Shown here piece by piece: positions 1 to 6,299 of a stretch of DNA of 7,958 nt (its first letter is position 1; each line of letters begins with the position of its first letter). Origin of the DNA: an uncultured Bifidobacterium sp. (lineage in GTDB: Bacteria; Actinomycetota; Actinomycetes; Actinomycetales; Bifidobacteriaceae); contig CALNAE010000244.1 in the NCBI GenBank assembly GCA_937874315.1, positions 1 to 7,958 of the forward strand, read 5' to 3'. Under the pieces are notes generated by a model, which worked only from the letters and a program-made list of their open reading frames with translations, was not told the origin of the DNA and searched no databases. The position numbers and the translations under genes are program-made.

Positions 1-19
1 AATATCTCGCCGTCTTCGG

Positions 20-48
20 TTGACGGCATGGGACAGCTGGTACTATGT
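20..48 (+). promoter_or_regulatory. Possible promoter of the FAD oxidoreductase gene
   Basis: A TTGACG hexamer at 20-25 resembles a -35 box. Possible -10 boxes are TACTAT at 41-46 (15-bp spacer) or CTATGT at 43-48 (17-bp spacer). Both are imperfect. The region lies 30-60 bp upstream of the well-supported GTG start at 81, the right distance for a promoter. Its position near the window edge hides any upstream genes, so this gene could also be read from further upstream. Confidence 0.3.
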
Positions 49-52
49 CCCA
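29..52. promoter_or_regulatory. Inverted repeat overlapping the putative promoter
   Basis: TGGGACA (29-35) and TGTCCCA (46-52) form a perfect 7-bp inverted repeat around a 10-nt centre. It covers the spacer and -10 area of the putative promoter, so it could be an operator; it could also fold as a weak RNA hairpin. No regulator that would bind it is encoded nearby, apart from the distant Lrp-like gene, whose sites are usually AT-rich. Confidence 0.3.
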
Positions 53-70
53 AAGATGTACTAGTCCGCG

Positions 71-77
71 AGGAGGA
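71..77 (+). promoter_or_regulatory. Strong ribosome binding site deciding the GTG start at 81
   Basis: AGGAGGA is a near-perfect anti-16S match just before GTG at 81. The alternative in-frame ATG at 45 has no such site and falls within the putative promoter dyad. Confidence 0.75.
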
Positions 78-80
78 ACA

Positions 81-1712
81 GTGACGCAGAAACAATCAGT
101 GGTGATCATCGGCGGCGGTCCCGCCGGTTTGACCGCCGCGTGGGAACTGACCAAGAATGGCGGTTCCGAACGCTACGATGTGACGGTGTTGGAAGCCACA
201 AAGGAATTCGGCGGTATCTCCCGCACGGTAAAGCACAATGGCAACCGCATGGATATCGGCGGGCACCGCTTCTTCTCCAAGGATGATCGCATCATGGACT
301 GGTGGAAGAACATTCTGCCGTTGCAGGGTGCCCCCTCATACGATGACAAGAAGCTCGGCCGCCATCACGATCTCGAGCCGGGTGGCCCCGATCCGGAGAC
401 GACCGATAAGGTCATGCTCAAGCGGCATCGGGTCAGCCGTATCTTCTGGAACCATCATTTCCTCGACTACCCGATCTCACTGACTCCGGGCCTGCTGAAA
501 GCCTTGGGATTCAAGCTGACGATGGAGGTCGGATTCAGCTACCTCCATTCGATGTTCCACAAGCTGCCGGAGGACAACCTCGAAAACTTCTATATCAATA
601 GGTTCGGCCGCAAACTGTATTCGATGTTCTTCGAAGGTTACACCGCGAAGGTATGGGGGCGCCCGCCCAAGGACATCTCCGCCGATTGGGGTGCCCAGCG
701 CGTCAAGGGGCTCGACATTGTCGCGGTGTTGAAGAACGCGTTCATGAAGATGATGCCGAAGAAACGCGACAGCAGCGAGGTGGAGACCTCTCTGATCGAG
801 GAATTCTGGTACCCGAAGCTCGGTCCCGGCCAGCTCTGGGAGACGGTTGAGCAGCAGTGCGTCGATCAGGGCGTACATGTGATCACCGATGCCAACGTCA
901 CGCAGATTGAGCGAGAACATGGCAGCATCTCAGGTGTCACCTATGTCGACTCTGCGGGCAAGGCCACCGAACTCAAGGCGGACGAGTTCATTTCTTCCAT
1001 GCCGATCAAGGACTTGCTCAACGCGCTCGCCGCGGCGCCTGTCGACGAAGCCGCGGGCTTGGACGGCAAGGCAAAGGCCGAGAAGGCCGTGCCGAAGGAC
1101 ATGGTCAGCGTGGCCAATGGCCTGCCCTACCGTGATTTCATCACCATCGGGCTCTTGGTCAAACGACTGCGCATCACCAATACCACGGATATTCCCACGC
1201 TCGGCAATCCTCCCATCGTCCCTGACTGCTGGATCTACGTGCAGGACCCGGGCTACAAGGTCGGTCGCGTGCAGGTCTTCAACAACTGGAGTCCATACCT
1301 GGTCAAGGACGTCGACGACACCGTGTGGGTGGGGCTCGAGTACTTCTGCCAGGAAAATGACGACTTCTGGAACATGTCCGACGAGGACGCCACCGCCTTC
1401 GCAATCAAGGAACTTACGCGCATGCGGCTGATCAACGGTGCGCAGGATGTGCTCGATTCGCACCGCGAACGCGTGAAGAAGGCCTACCCGGCATACTTCG
1501 ATACGTACGACCGCATGCCCGAGCTCGTCGAGTATCTGGATTCGTTCGGCAACCTCTATTGCGTCGGCCGCAATGGTCAGCACCGCTACAACAATCAGGA
1601 TCATTCGATGGCCAGCGCCATCGAGGCCGTGAACAACATCGCCACCGGCAAGACGTCGAAGCGTAACGTCTGGTCGGTGAATACGGAGAAGTCCTATCAC
1701 GAGAAGAAGTAA
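81..1712 (+). CDS. FAD-dependent oxidoreductase, amine-oxidase / UDP-galactopyranose-mutase-like family
   Basis: A 543-residue flavoprotein. The N-terminus has the dinucleotide-binding Rossmann motif GGGPAG at residues 11-16, followed by the acidic residue closing the second strand (E38 in VLEA). A GG-doublet motif, MDIGGHRFFSK, lies at 57-67. The C-terminal FAD-contacting segment GRNGQHRYNNQDHSM is at 496-510. This architecture is that of the HemY/amine oxidase/UDP-galactopyranose-mutase-like superfamily, often found with cell-surface polysaccharide genes; the exact substrate cannot be read from sequence. It has no signal peptide or clear membrane segment, so it is probably cytosolic. GTG at 81 was chosen over the in-frame ATG at 45 because AGGAGGA (71-77) sits 3 bp upstream of it and the conserved domain starts right after. 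It is longer than a typical mutase (about 370-400 residues). A canonical Glf assignment is not supported. Confidence 0.88.
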   Translation: MTQKQSVVIIGGGPAGLTAAWELTKNGGSERYDVTVLEATKEFGGISRTVKHNGNRMDIGGHRFFSKDDRIMDWWKNILPLQGAPSYDDKKLGRHHDLEPGGPDPETTDKVMLKRHRVSRIFWNHHFLDYPISLTPGLLKALGFKLTMEVGFSYLHSMFHKLPEDNLENFYINRFGRKLYSMFFEGYTAKVWGRPPKDISADWGAQRVKGLDIVAVLKNAFMKMMPKKRDSSEVETSLIEEFWYPKLGPGQLWETVEQQCVDQGVHVITDANVTQIEREHGSISGVTYVDSAGKATELKADEFISSMPIKDLLNALAAAPVDEAAGLDGKAKAEKAVPKDMVSVANGLPYRDFITIGLLVKRLRITNTTDIPTLGNPPIVPDCWIYVQDPGYKVGRVQVFNNWSPYLVKDVDDTVWVGLEYFCQENDDFWNMSDEDATAFAIKELTRMRLINGAQDVLDSHRERVKKAYPAYFDTYDRMPELVEYLDSFGNLYCVGRNGQHRYNNQDHSMASAIEAVNNIATGKTSKRNVWSVNTEKSYHEKK

Positions 1713-1762
1713 ATCGTCGCACGTCGTCGCCGTTCGCCACGTCATATGCGTGTTATGCGGTT

Positions 1763-1787
1763 GACGGGTCCGTGACGGGTCCGTGAC
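1763..1787. repeat. 11-bp tandem duplication
   Basis: GACGGGTCCGT occurs at 1763-1773 and again at 1774-1784, followed by GAC. This is an exact tandem pair in non-coding DNA about 50 bp after the oxidoreductase stop codon. No function can be assigned. Confidence 0.8.
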
Positions 1788-1846
1788 ATGTCATTCATGT
1801 GCCGTTTGATAAGCCGCTGATGTGTGTGACATTACGGCGGATTTCC

Positions 1847-1888
1847 ACACAGGAGCCCGCACCATTATCGTGGTGCGGGCTCCTGTGT
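1847..1888 (+). terminator. Perfect 18-bp GC-rich hairpin (terminator or attenuator-like, no U-tract)
   Basis: Arms 1847-1864 and 1871-1888 are perfectly complementary over 18 bp around the 6-nt loop TTATCG. The stem is very stable (core GGAGCCCGCACCA). It lies 134 nt after the oxidoreductase stop and 206 nt before the rho start. No T-run follows on either strand, so it is not a textbook intrinsic terminator. It could be a U-less actinobacterial terminator, an mRNA 3' stabiliser, or part of a rho leader control element. Confidence 0.6.
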
Positions 1889-2079
1889 CATGTGCTGGGT
1901 GCCTCCGTCATGGTTCTGGCCGTGTTACGGGCGGCCTTCATCATGACACCCGCGTTGCGTTCGTCGACAAGTCGTTGTACTCTATACACAGTTCGAATAG
2001 CTGTCGTAGGCACCGAACGTTCAAAGCGGTTTTCCGCATCTTTTTTCATAGAGCTCTCGGGTGAATTCGTGAGAGCCAA

Positions 2080-2086
2080 GGGAAGG
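2080..2086 (+). promoter_or_regulatory. Ribosome binding site of rho
   Basis: GGGAAGG lies 8 nt before GTG at 2095, which fixes the start at this GTG rather than at the ATG at 2122 that would trim nine residues from the N-terminal domain. Confidence 0.55.
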
Positions 2087-2094
2087 CAACACCA

Positions 2095-4188
2095 GTGGCA
2101 ACAAGCCAGAATATTGAGGATATGAAGCTGCCTGAGCTCAGAGAGCTCGCCAAGCAAATGGGCCTTCGGGGCACGTCGACGATGCGTAAGCCCAATTTGA
2201 TCGCTACGTTGCAGGCAGCCCGCACAGGCGGTGCGGCACCGGCGGGGGTCAGCGTTCGCGCGCCCAAGAAGACCACTGAGACGGTCGCACTGTCTAGTGC
2301 GGCACCGGCGGAAGCTGCTGGATTGCAACAGGTCCCACCGGCATCCCCAACGCAAACGCCATTCTCTGCGCCTGCCGCCGTAGTTGCCAAAACCGCTTCT
2401 GCCTCTAAGACTGCCGCTAAAAATACGTCTGTCCCCCAGGCTGCCTCTCAGGCGACATTCGCGGAGGCATCCGCCCCCAAGACCGCGTCAGGGGCGGCAT
2501 CCGACGATGCGCATGCCTCGACGAAGAACTCCGGCCGTCGTGACGGCGAGCTCGATCGCCACGGTCGTGTCTCGGGGAATCACGATAGGCGTCATCAGCA
2601 GGATCAGGGATCGGAAGCCAACCTCCTTGACGAGCTGCATATCGACATTCCGGCGTCTGATGACTCCAAGTCCACGCGCATACGTCGGCGTGAGACCACG
2701 CATGCGACCGATGATCAGCCCCGCCGTCGTCGTCGAAGCGATACGACAGCCGTCGCCGAGCCCACGACTCGCGATCTTGACGATATTCTTGCCGCGCTGC
2801 CTGCCGATCGCAAGGATGGTGCGCAGGAGCAGGAACAAGAGTCTCAGACCCGCGAATTCACCCGTCGTCCCCGCAACCACGATCGTTCCGAACGTGGCGG
2901 CGACGATCGACGTCAGCGCCGGATGCGCAGTCGTGATCGAGATTTTGAGACGCGCGATGATCGACGTGACAACCGTGACAACCGGGATGAGCGAGAAGAA
3001 CGTGATAATCGGCGTGACAACCGGCGCGAGGACAACCGCCGCGAGGAGAATCCCGAGGACTTCGTTCCGGTAGCGGGTATCGTCGACGTGCTTGATTCCT
3101 ATGCCTTCGTGCGCACATCCGGTTATCTGCCGGGGCCCAACGACGTCTATGTCTCCATGGGACAGGTCAAGAAGTATGGCCTGCGCAAGGGGGATGCCGT
3201 CCACGGTTCGATTCGTACGCCACGTGAGGGCGAGCGACGCAATCAGCGCCAAAAGTTCGTACCGTTGCAATCGATCGACACCATCAACGGCATGAGCGCC
3301 GAGCAGTCCGCGAATCGTCCGCATTTCTCCAAGCTCACGCCGCTGTACCCGCAGGAGCGGCTCAAGCAGGAGACCACTCCGAACAAGATCACCGGACGAC
3401 TCATCGATATCGTCTCCCCGATAGGCAAGGGACAGCGCGGACTGATCGTTTCCCCGCCGAAGGCCGGCAAGACGATTACGTTGCAGAATATCGCCAACTC
3501 GATTGCCACCAACAATCCCGAGGTGCACCTTATGGTGGTTCTCGTCGATGAACGTCCTGAAGAGGTCACCGATATGGAGCGTACCGTGCAGGGCGAGGTC
3601 ATCTCCTCGACCTTCGATCGGCCGGCCTCCGACCACACGACCGTCGCCGAACTGGCCATCGAGCGTGCCAAGCGTTTGGTTGAGCTCGGTCAGGACGTCG
3701 TGGTGCTGCTCGACTCCATGACACGACTGGCGCGTGCATACAATATTTCGGCTCCGACGTCGGGGCGCATCCTTTCCGGTGGCGTGGATGCGCAGGCGCT
3801 GTATCCGCCGAAGAAGTTCTTCGGCGCGGCGCGGAACATCGAAAACGGCGGCTCGTTGACAATCATCTCTTCGGCCTTGGTGGAGACCGGTTCCAAGATG
3901 GACGAGGTGATCTTCGAGGAGTTCAAGGGGACGGGCAACATGGAGCTGCGCCTGAGCCGCGAACTGGCTGATAAGCGTCTCTTCCCCGCCATCGACATCA
4001 ATGCCTCGGGTACTCGGCGTGAAGAGCTCATCACGCCGAACGACGAGCTCGCGATCATCTACCGCCTGCGTCGTGTGCTCGGCGGGCTGGAGCCCGAGCA
4101 GGCCTATCAGATGCTCGTCACACGGTTGAAGAAGACGCCGACGAATCGCGACTTCCTCTCCACGATTGTTCAGCCGAACCTTAAATAA
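2095..4188 (+). CDS. rho: Transcription termination factor Rho, actinobacterial long form
   Basis: Hexameric RNA-dependent ATPase/helicase that ends transcription at Rho-dependent sites. The 697 residues (E. coli Rho has 419) divide as follows. A Rho_N helical domain spans about 8-43 (MKLPELRELAKQMGLRG). An Ala/Pro/Thr-rich disordered part follows at about 44-135, then an Arg/Asp/Asn-rich stretch to about 320, densest at 257-318. The cold-shock-like RNA-binding domain is at about 322-395 (GIVDVLDSYAFVR). The RecA-like motor domain runs from about 425. Visible motor elements are the P-loop SPPKAGKT (453-460), the catalytic-Glu motif DERPEEVTDME (485-495, E486 matching E. coli E211), the Walker B region VVVLLDSMTRLARAYN (535-550), and the secondary RNA-contact loop SGGVDAQAL (561-569). 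All core motifs are intact, so it should be active. The basic insertion is known in actinobacterial Rho to add RNA binding. Rho often controls its own leader, and a strong hairpin lies 206 nt upstream. Confidence 0.98.
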   Translation: MATSQNIEDMKLPELRELAKQMGLRGTSTMRKPNLIATLQAARTGGAAPAGVSVRAPKKTTETVALSSAAPAEAAGLQQVPPASPTQTPFSAPAAVVAKTASASKTAAKNTSVPQAASQATFAEASAPKTASGAASDDAHASTKNSGRRDGELDRHGRVSGNHDRRHQQDQGSEANLLDELHIDIPASDDSKSTRIRRRETTHATDDQPRRRRRSDTTAVAEPTTRDLDDILAALPADRKDGAQEQEQESQTREFTRRPRNHDRSERGGDDRRQRRMRSRDRDFETRDDRRDNRDNRDEREERDNRRDNRREDNRREENPEDFVPVAGIVDVLDSYAFVRTSGYLPGPNDVYVSMGQVKKYGLRKGDAVHGSIRTPREGERRNQRQKFVPLQSIDTINGMSAEQSANRPHFSKLTPLYPQERLKQETTPNKITGRLIDIVSPIGKGQRGLIVSPPKAGKTITLQNIANSIATNNPEVHLMVVLVDERPEEVTDMERTVQGEVISSTFDRPASDHTTVAELAIERAKRLVELGQDVVVLLDSMTRLARAYNISAPTSGRILSGGVDAQALYPPKKFFGAARNIENGGSLTIISSALVETGSKMDEVIFEEFKGTGNMELRLSRELADKRLFPAIDINASGTRREELITPNDELAIIYRLRRVLGGLEPEQAYQMLVTRLKKTPTNRDFLSTIVQPNLK

Positions 4189-4245
4189 CGAAATGACGCT
4201 CGTCCGCATCGGCCGTTGACACCGGCATGGATATTGATGTGCATG

Positions 4246-4290
4246 GGGCCGGGTCGAGGTGTGATTGCTATCGCATTCTCGGCCCGGCCC
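4246..4290 (+). terminator. Probable terminator of rho
   Basis: Arms 4246-4258 and 4278-4290 pair over 13 bp with one G-U pair (GGGCCGGG against CCCGGCCC in the outer part) around a 19-nt loop. It starts 58 nt after the rho stop. The tail TTGCGTTATG has only short T runs, so efficiency is uncertain; the GC-rich stem could also serve the convergent gene. Confidence 0.55.
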
Positions 4291-4316
4291 TTGCGTTATG
4301 CGGCCCATGCGGTATG

Positions 4317-4344
4317 GGTGATGGGTAACAGGTGATGGGTAATA
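4317..4344. repeat. 14-bp tandem duplication
   Basis: GGTGATGGGTAACA (4317-4330) is followed directly by GGTGATGGGTAATA (4331-4344), 13 of 14 bases identical. It lies between the convergent genes. Confidence 0.8.
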
Positions 4345-4405
4345 CAGAGGCTCTTCGTTTTGTTTTCGTCCGTTACGGCTTCCGCGTTTTCCCCTCACCA
4401 TACCG

Positions 4406-4500
4406 GACGACGATGTCATGTCGTGACGACGATGTCGTGGGATGACGTTTGCCATAACGCCGTGACGTTTGTCATAACGCCGTGACGTTGGCGTCACGCC
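4406..4500. repeat. Cluster of 19-20-bp tandem repeats at the aminotransferase 3' end
   Basis: GACGACGATGTC occurs at 4406-4417 and 4425-4436 (19-bp period). A second family with a 20-bp period follows: 4442-4461, 4462-4481 and a diverged third copy 4482-4500, sharing TGACGTTTG and CATAACGCC. The third copy contains the stem GTGACG/CGTCAC (4482-4487, 4492-4497), which overlaps the TGA stop of the minus-strand aminotransferase at 4494-4496. The block could act in 3'-end formation or be a neutral expansion. Confidence 0.7.
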
Positions 4501-5831
4501 ATGGCGACGATGTGATGGAAGGCGCGGGTGTGCCGATTCCGTAGCGGCGCACAGTTGTCTTCGGCGAAGGTTCTCAGTCTGCTGACGCCCTCGCGCAGTT
4601 CACGGGCGTCTCCGGCGTAAGACAGTCGGATGAATCCCTCTCCTTCTTTGCCAAAGGCGTCCCCGGGAACGACCGCTACATGTTGTTCGTTAAGCAACCG
4701 GGTGCTGAATTCCTGGCTTGACATTCCCGTCCGCGTGATGTCGATGAAGGCATAGAACGCGCCCTGCGGCTCGATGAGGTCGAGCGCCGTGCAATGCTCG
4801 AGCGGGTCGAGCACGATTTGCCGCTTACGGCGGTACGATTCACGCATGCTCTTGACATGGTTCATGGGACCGTCGAGCGCCGCGGCTCCGGCGTACTGGG
4901 CCGTGGCATTCACGGATGAATGCATGAGTTCGGCAATTTTCCCCGTTTGCTCGATGATCGCCGCCGGTGCGAGCAGGTAGCCGATTCGCCAGCCGGTCAT
5001 GGCGAAGGTCTTCGACAGGCTATCCACGACGATCGTGCGTTCCTTCATACCGGTCGCCGAGGCGATGGACGGCGCGACTGGCATGGTGTTGGCCACCGAG
5101 TCGGAGATATAGGAGTCGTCGGAGTCGTCGTGGACGTCGGTTCGATCGGCATTCGTGGGGGTGCCGGGGGTTACGCGGGCGTTGTCAAAGACGAAGGAGT
5201 GGTAGACCTCATCGGAGATGGCCCATATGCCATGCCGACGGCAGACCTGCGCGATTCGGTCAAGCTCCTCGGCCGGAGTGACGGCACCCGAGGGATTGCC
5301 GGGGGAGTTGATGATCACCGCTCGGGTACGTGGCGTGATGGCGTCTTCAATGTCATCGGCATCGAGCTGCATATGGCGATCCGCTCTGAGTGGAATCGTC
5401 ACGGGCACTCCGCCGCACAGCATGACCTCGGCGTCGTATGAGGTGAAGAACGGCGAAGGAATGATGACCTCATCACCCGGGTCGACCACGGCCTTCAGTG
5501 CCAGAAACAACCCCATGGTGGCTCCATCAACCGCCTGAATTTCGCAATCGGGGTCATAGACAAGACCTTTGACGCGCGATGTGTATGCCGCCGCGGCTTG
5601 CCGGAACCGGTCTATGCCTACGGCGTTCGTGTATTTCGTTTTGCCCAGTTGAATGGAGCGACACGCCGCGTCTACGATGTGCTGCGCCGCCGTATCGCTT
5701 GGTTCCCCTACGCACAGCGAGATCACGTCCGGGATGCTGTCGACCTGATCGAAGACGTCGCGAATGCCGGAACGGGGGATGTCCAGCGCGTGTTGGGCCA
5801 AGGTGGGTTGAGTCATGGGTGCTGCTTTCAT
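4494..5831 (-). CDS. Pyridoxal-phosphate-dependent aminotransferase, class I/II (fold type I)
   Basis: 445 residues. It moves an amino group between an amino acid and a 2-oxo acid using PLP. Landmarks: PLP phosphate-loop area DGATMGL (102-108), INSPGNPSG (174-182), SDEVY (206-210, with D207 facing the pyridine nitrogen and Y210 the O3'), the Schiff-base lysine K274 in SLSKTFAMTGWRIGY, and the substrate-carboxylate arginine R402 in IRLSYA. These place it in the aspartate-aminotransferase I-gamma-like group; the amino-acid substrate is not readable. An extra Asp/Ser-rich segment of about 40 residues (about 219-262) sits between the DEVY strand and the K274 strand, which accounts for its length over the usual ~390. 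The start is uncertain: ATG 5831 or ATG 5816 (residue 6); neither has a good ribosome binding site. It is transcribed away from the Lrp-like regulator, which probably controls it. Confidence 0.93.
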   Translation of the reverse strand: MKAAPMTQPTLAQHALDIPRSGIRDVFDQVDSIPDVISLCVGEPSDTAAQHIVDAACRSIQLGKTKYTNAVGIDRFRQAAAAYTSRVKGLVYDPDCEIQAVDGATMGLFLALKAVVDPGDEVIIPSPFFTSYDAEVMLCGGVPVTIPLRADRHMQLDADDIEDAITPRTRAVIINSPGNPSGAVTPAEELDRIAQVCRRHGIWAISDEVYHSFVFDNARVTPGTPTNADRTDVHDDSDDSYISDSVANTMPVAPSIASATGMKERTIVVDSLSKTFAMTGWRIGYLLAPAAIIEQTGKIAELMHSSVNATAQYAGAAALDGPMNHVKSMRESYRRKRQIVLDPLEHCTALDLIEPQGAFYAFIDITRTGMSSQEFSTRLLNEQHVAVVPGDAFGKEGEGFIRLSYAGDARELREGVSRLRTFAEDNCAPLRNRHTRAFHHIVAMA

Positions 5832-5836
5832 AAAAA

Positions 5837-5903
5837 TAACGTTACTATGCTCTGATTATCATAATAATTATGGATAATTTAGGATATTACGAAAATATTA
5901 CGA
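5837..5903. promoter_or_regulatory. AT-rich operator/promoter cluster upstream of the aminotransferase
   Basis: Contains the palindrome TAACGTTA (5837-5844), the 13-bp palindrome CATAAT-A-ATTATG (5860-5872) with outer arms ATTATC (5855-5860) and GATAAT (5873-5878), and an exact 9-bp direct repeat ATATTACGA at 5884-5892 and 5895-5903, an 11-bp period. On the minus strand TATGAT (5863-5858) is a good -10 hexamer 26 nt before ATG 5831; no clear -35 was seen. Lrp/AsnC proteins bind AT-rich degenerate dyads spaced in helical phase, so this is a natural site for the adjacent regulator (inference). Confidence 0.5.
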
Positions 5904-5904
5904 C

Positions 5905-6078
5905 ATGCTGATGACTTGCTTGGAGCAGGATTGGTTTCGGGCGTTCGTGTCCATGTCGGTGTCCCGCGGCGATTTTCCGGTGCGTTTTCTTCAGTGGGCG
6001 TTTTTCCTGCTTGCGATCTTGTCGCGGTTGAGTATGCGTACGCGGACCGTTGAAATTTCGCCATTTTGTGGTCCGTGA
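5905..6078 (+). CDS. Doubtful small ORF, 57 residues with one hydrophobic stretch
   Basis: ATG at 5905 to TGA at 6076-6078. The protein has a hydrophobic run FLQWAFFLLAIL (about 28-39) flanked by arginines, suggesting a possible single membrane segment, though it is short. Roughly two thirds of third codon positions are G or C, not very different from non-coding DNA here. There is no ribosome binding site, and one of the 12-bp repeats of the spacer lies inside it. No family is recognised. It is listed only because it is the largest plus-strand ORF in the spacer. Confidence 0.15.
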   Translation: MLMTCLEQDWFRAFVSMSVSRGDFPVRFLQWAFFLLAILSRLSMRTRTVEISPFCGP

Positions 6079-6116
6079 AAATGGGAATACGGCATGGAAC
6101 CGCCCACTGAAGGAAA
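5985..6116. repeat. Inverted-repeat-bounded 132-bp segment, MITE-like
   Basis: CTTCAGTGGGCG (5989-6000) and CGCCCACTGAAG (6101-6112) are exact inverted copies. They extend outward through TTTT/AAA with one mismatch to about 16 bp. Between them are nested dyads: CGGACC (6043-6048) with GGTCCG (6070-6075), and CCATTTT (6061-6067) with AAAATGG (6078-6084). No transposase and no clear target duplication are visible. It may be a non-autonomous element, or an RNA fold. Confidence 0.4.
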
Positions 6117-6132
6117 TTTCCGCCCACTGAAG
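6101..6132. repeat. Direct repeat of CGCCCACTGAAG with 20-bp period
   Basis: Exact 12-bp copies at 6101-6112 and 6121-6132. The junction between them forms the palindrome GGAAATTTCC (6112-6121). This is a third copy of the motif that also bounds the left side of the 5985-6116 segment in inverted orientation. Confidence 0.75.
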
Positions 6133-6299
6133 CTCGATTGGAGACCTCAGAGGTGCGAATTGAGTTCACAGAAATCGATATCGAGCCGTGGCAGGGTTGT
6201 CGGGGCATGTGTTGACCGGTGAACCGCGTTTTCTTGGGTCGGAGTGGCGAGGTCACACCGTCGCAGCGGGTATCGTAGAAAGATGACGAGGGGAGCGCG

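Larger units (their letters stand above)
1713..2094. other. Spacer between the oxidoreductase and rho; probable rho leader
   Basis: A 382-bp stretch without a supportable gene. It holds a tandem duplication of an 11-bp unit (GACGGGTCCGT, 1763-1784, plus 3 bases of a third copy), then the strong hairpin at 1847-1888, then about 200 bp before rho. No convincing -35/-10 pair was found. TATACA at 1983-1988 is the best -10-like hexamer, with a poor -35 near 1960. If transcription starts there the rho 5' leader is about 100 nt; if it starts earlier the hairpin is part of the leader. Confidence 0.5.
4189..4493. other. Convergent spacer between rho and the aminotransferase
   Basis: The two genes point at each other across 305 bp. 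The spacer contains the rho terminator candidate (4246-4290), a 14-bp tandem pair (4317-4344), a T-rich patch near 4356-4368, and a block of 19-20-bp tandem repeats (4406-4500) reaching into the aminotransferase stop codon. No gene is supported here. Confidence 0.6.
5832..6299. other. Divergent regulatory spacer, aminotransferase / Lrp-like regulator
   Basis: 468 bp between divergently read genes. The first ~70 bp are markedly AT-rich against a GC-rich background and packed with dyads. The middle carries 12-bp repeats in both orientations. The last part has short dyads: ACCTC-A-GAGGT (6144-6154), GCTCGAT (6132-6138) facing ATCGAGC (6180-6186), and the palindrome TCGATATCGA (6175-6184). Only a doubtful 57-residue ORF is present. 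Confidence 0.6.

Noticed and set aside
81..1712. Naming the flavoprotein Glf (true UDP-galactopyranose mutase)
   Set aside because: It shares the fold and FAD motifs but is about 150 residues longer and lacks the canonical mutase signature as far as can be judged by eye.
930..1745. 271-codon minus-strand frame opposite the flavoprotein gene
   Set aside because: A shadow of a well-supported plus-strand gene, with no RBS and no recognised domain.
1799..2125. 108-codon plus-strand frame across the rho leader
   Set aside because: It runs through the strong hairpin and overlaps the rho start in another frame, has no RBS, and has a composition unlike the neighbouring proteins.
2488..4497. Very long minus-strand open frame (669 codons) antisense to rho
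   Set aside because: It lies opposite a certain rho gene and matches no recognisable family. Its 5' part runs through the repeat-rich convergent spacer. Long antisense frames are expected opposite GC-rich coding sequence.
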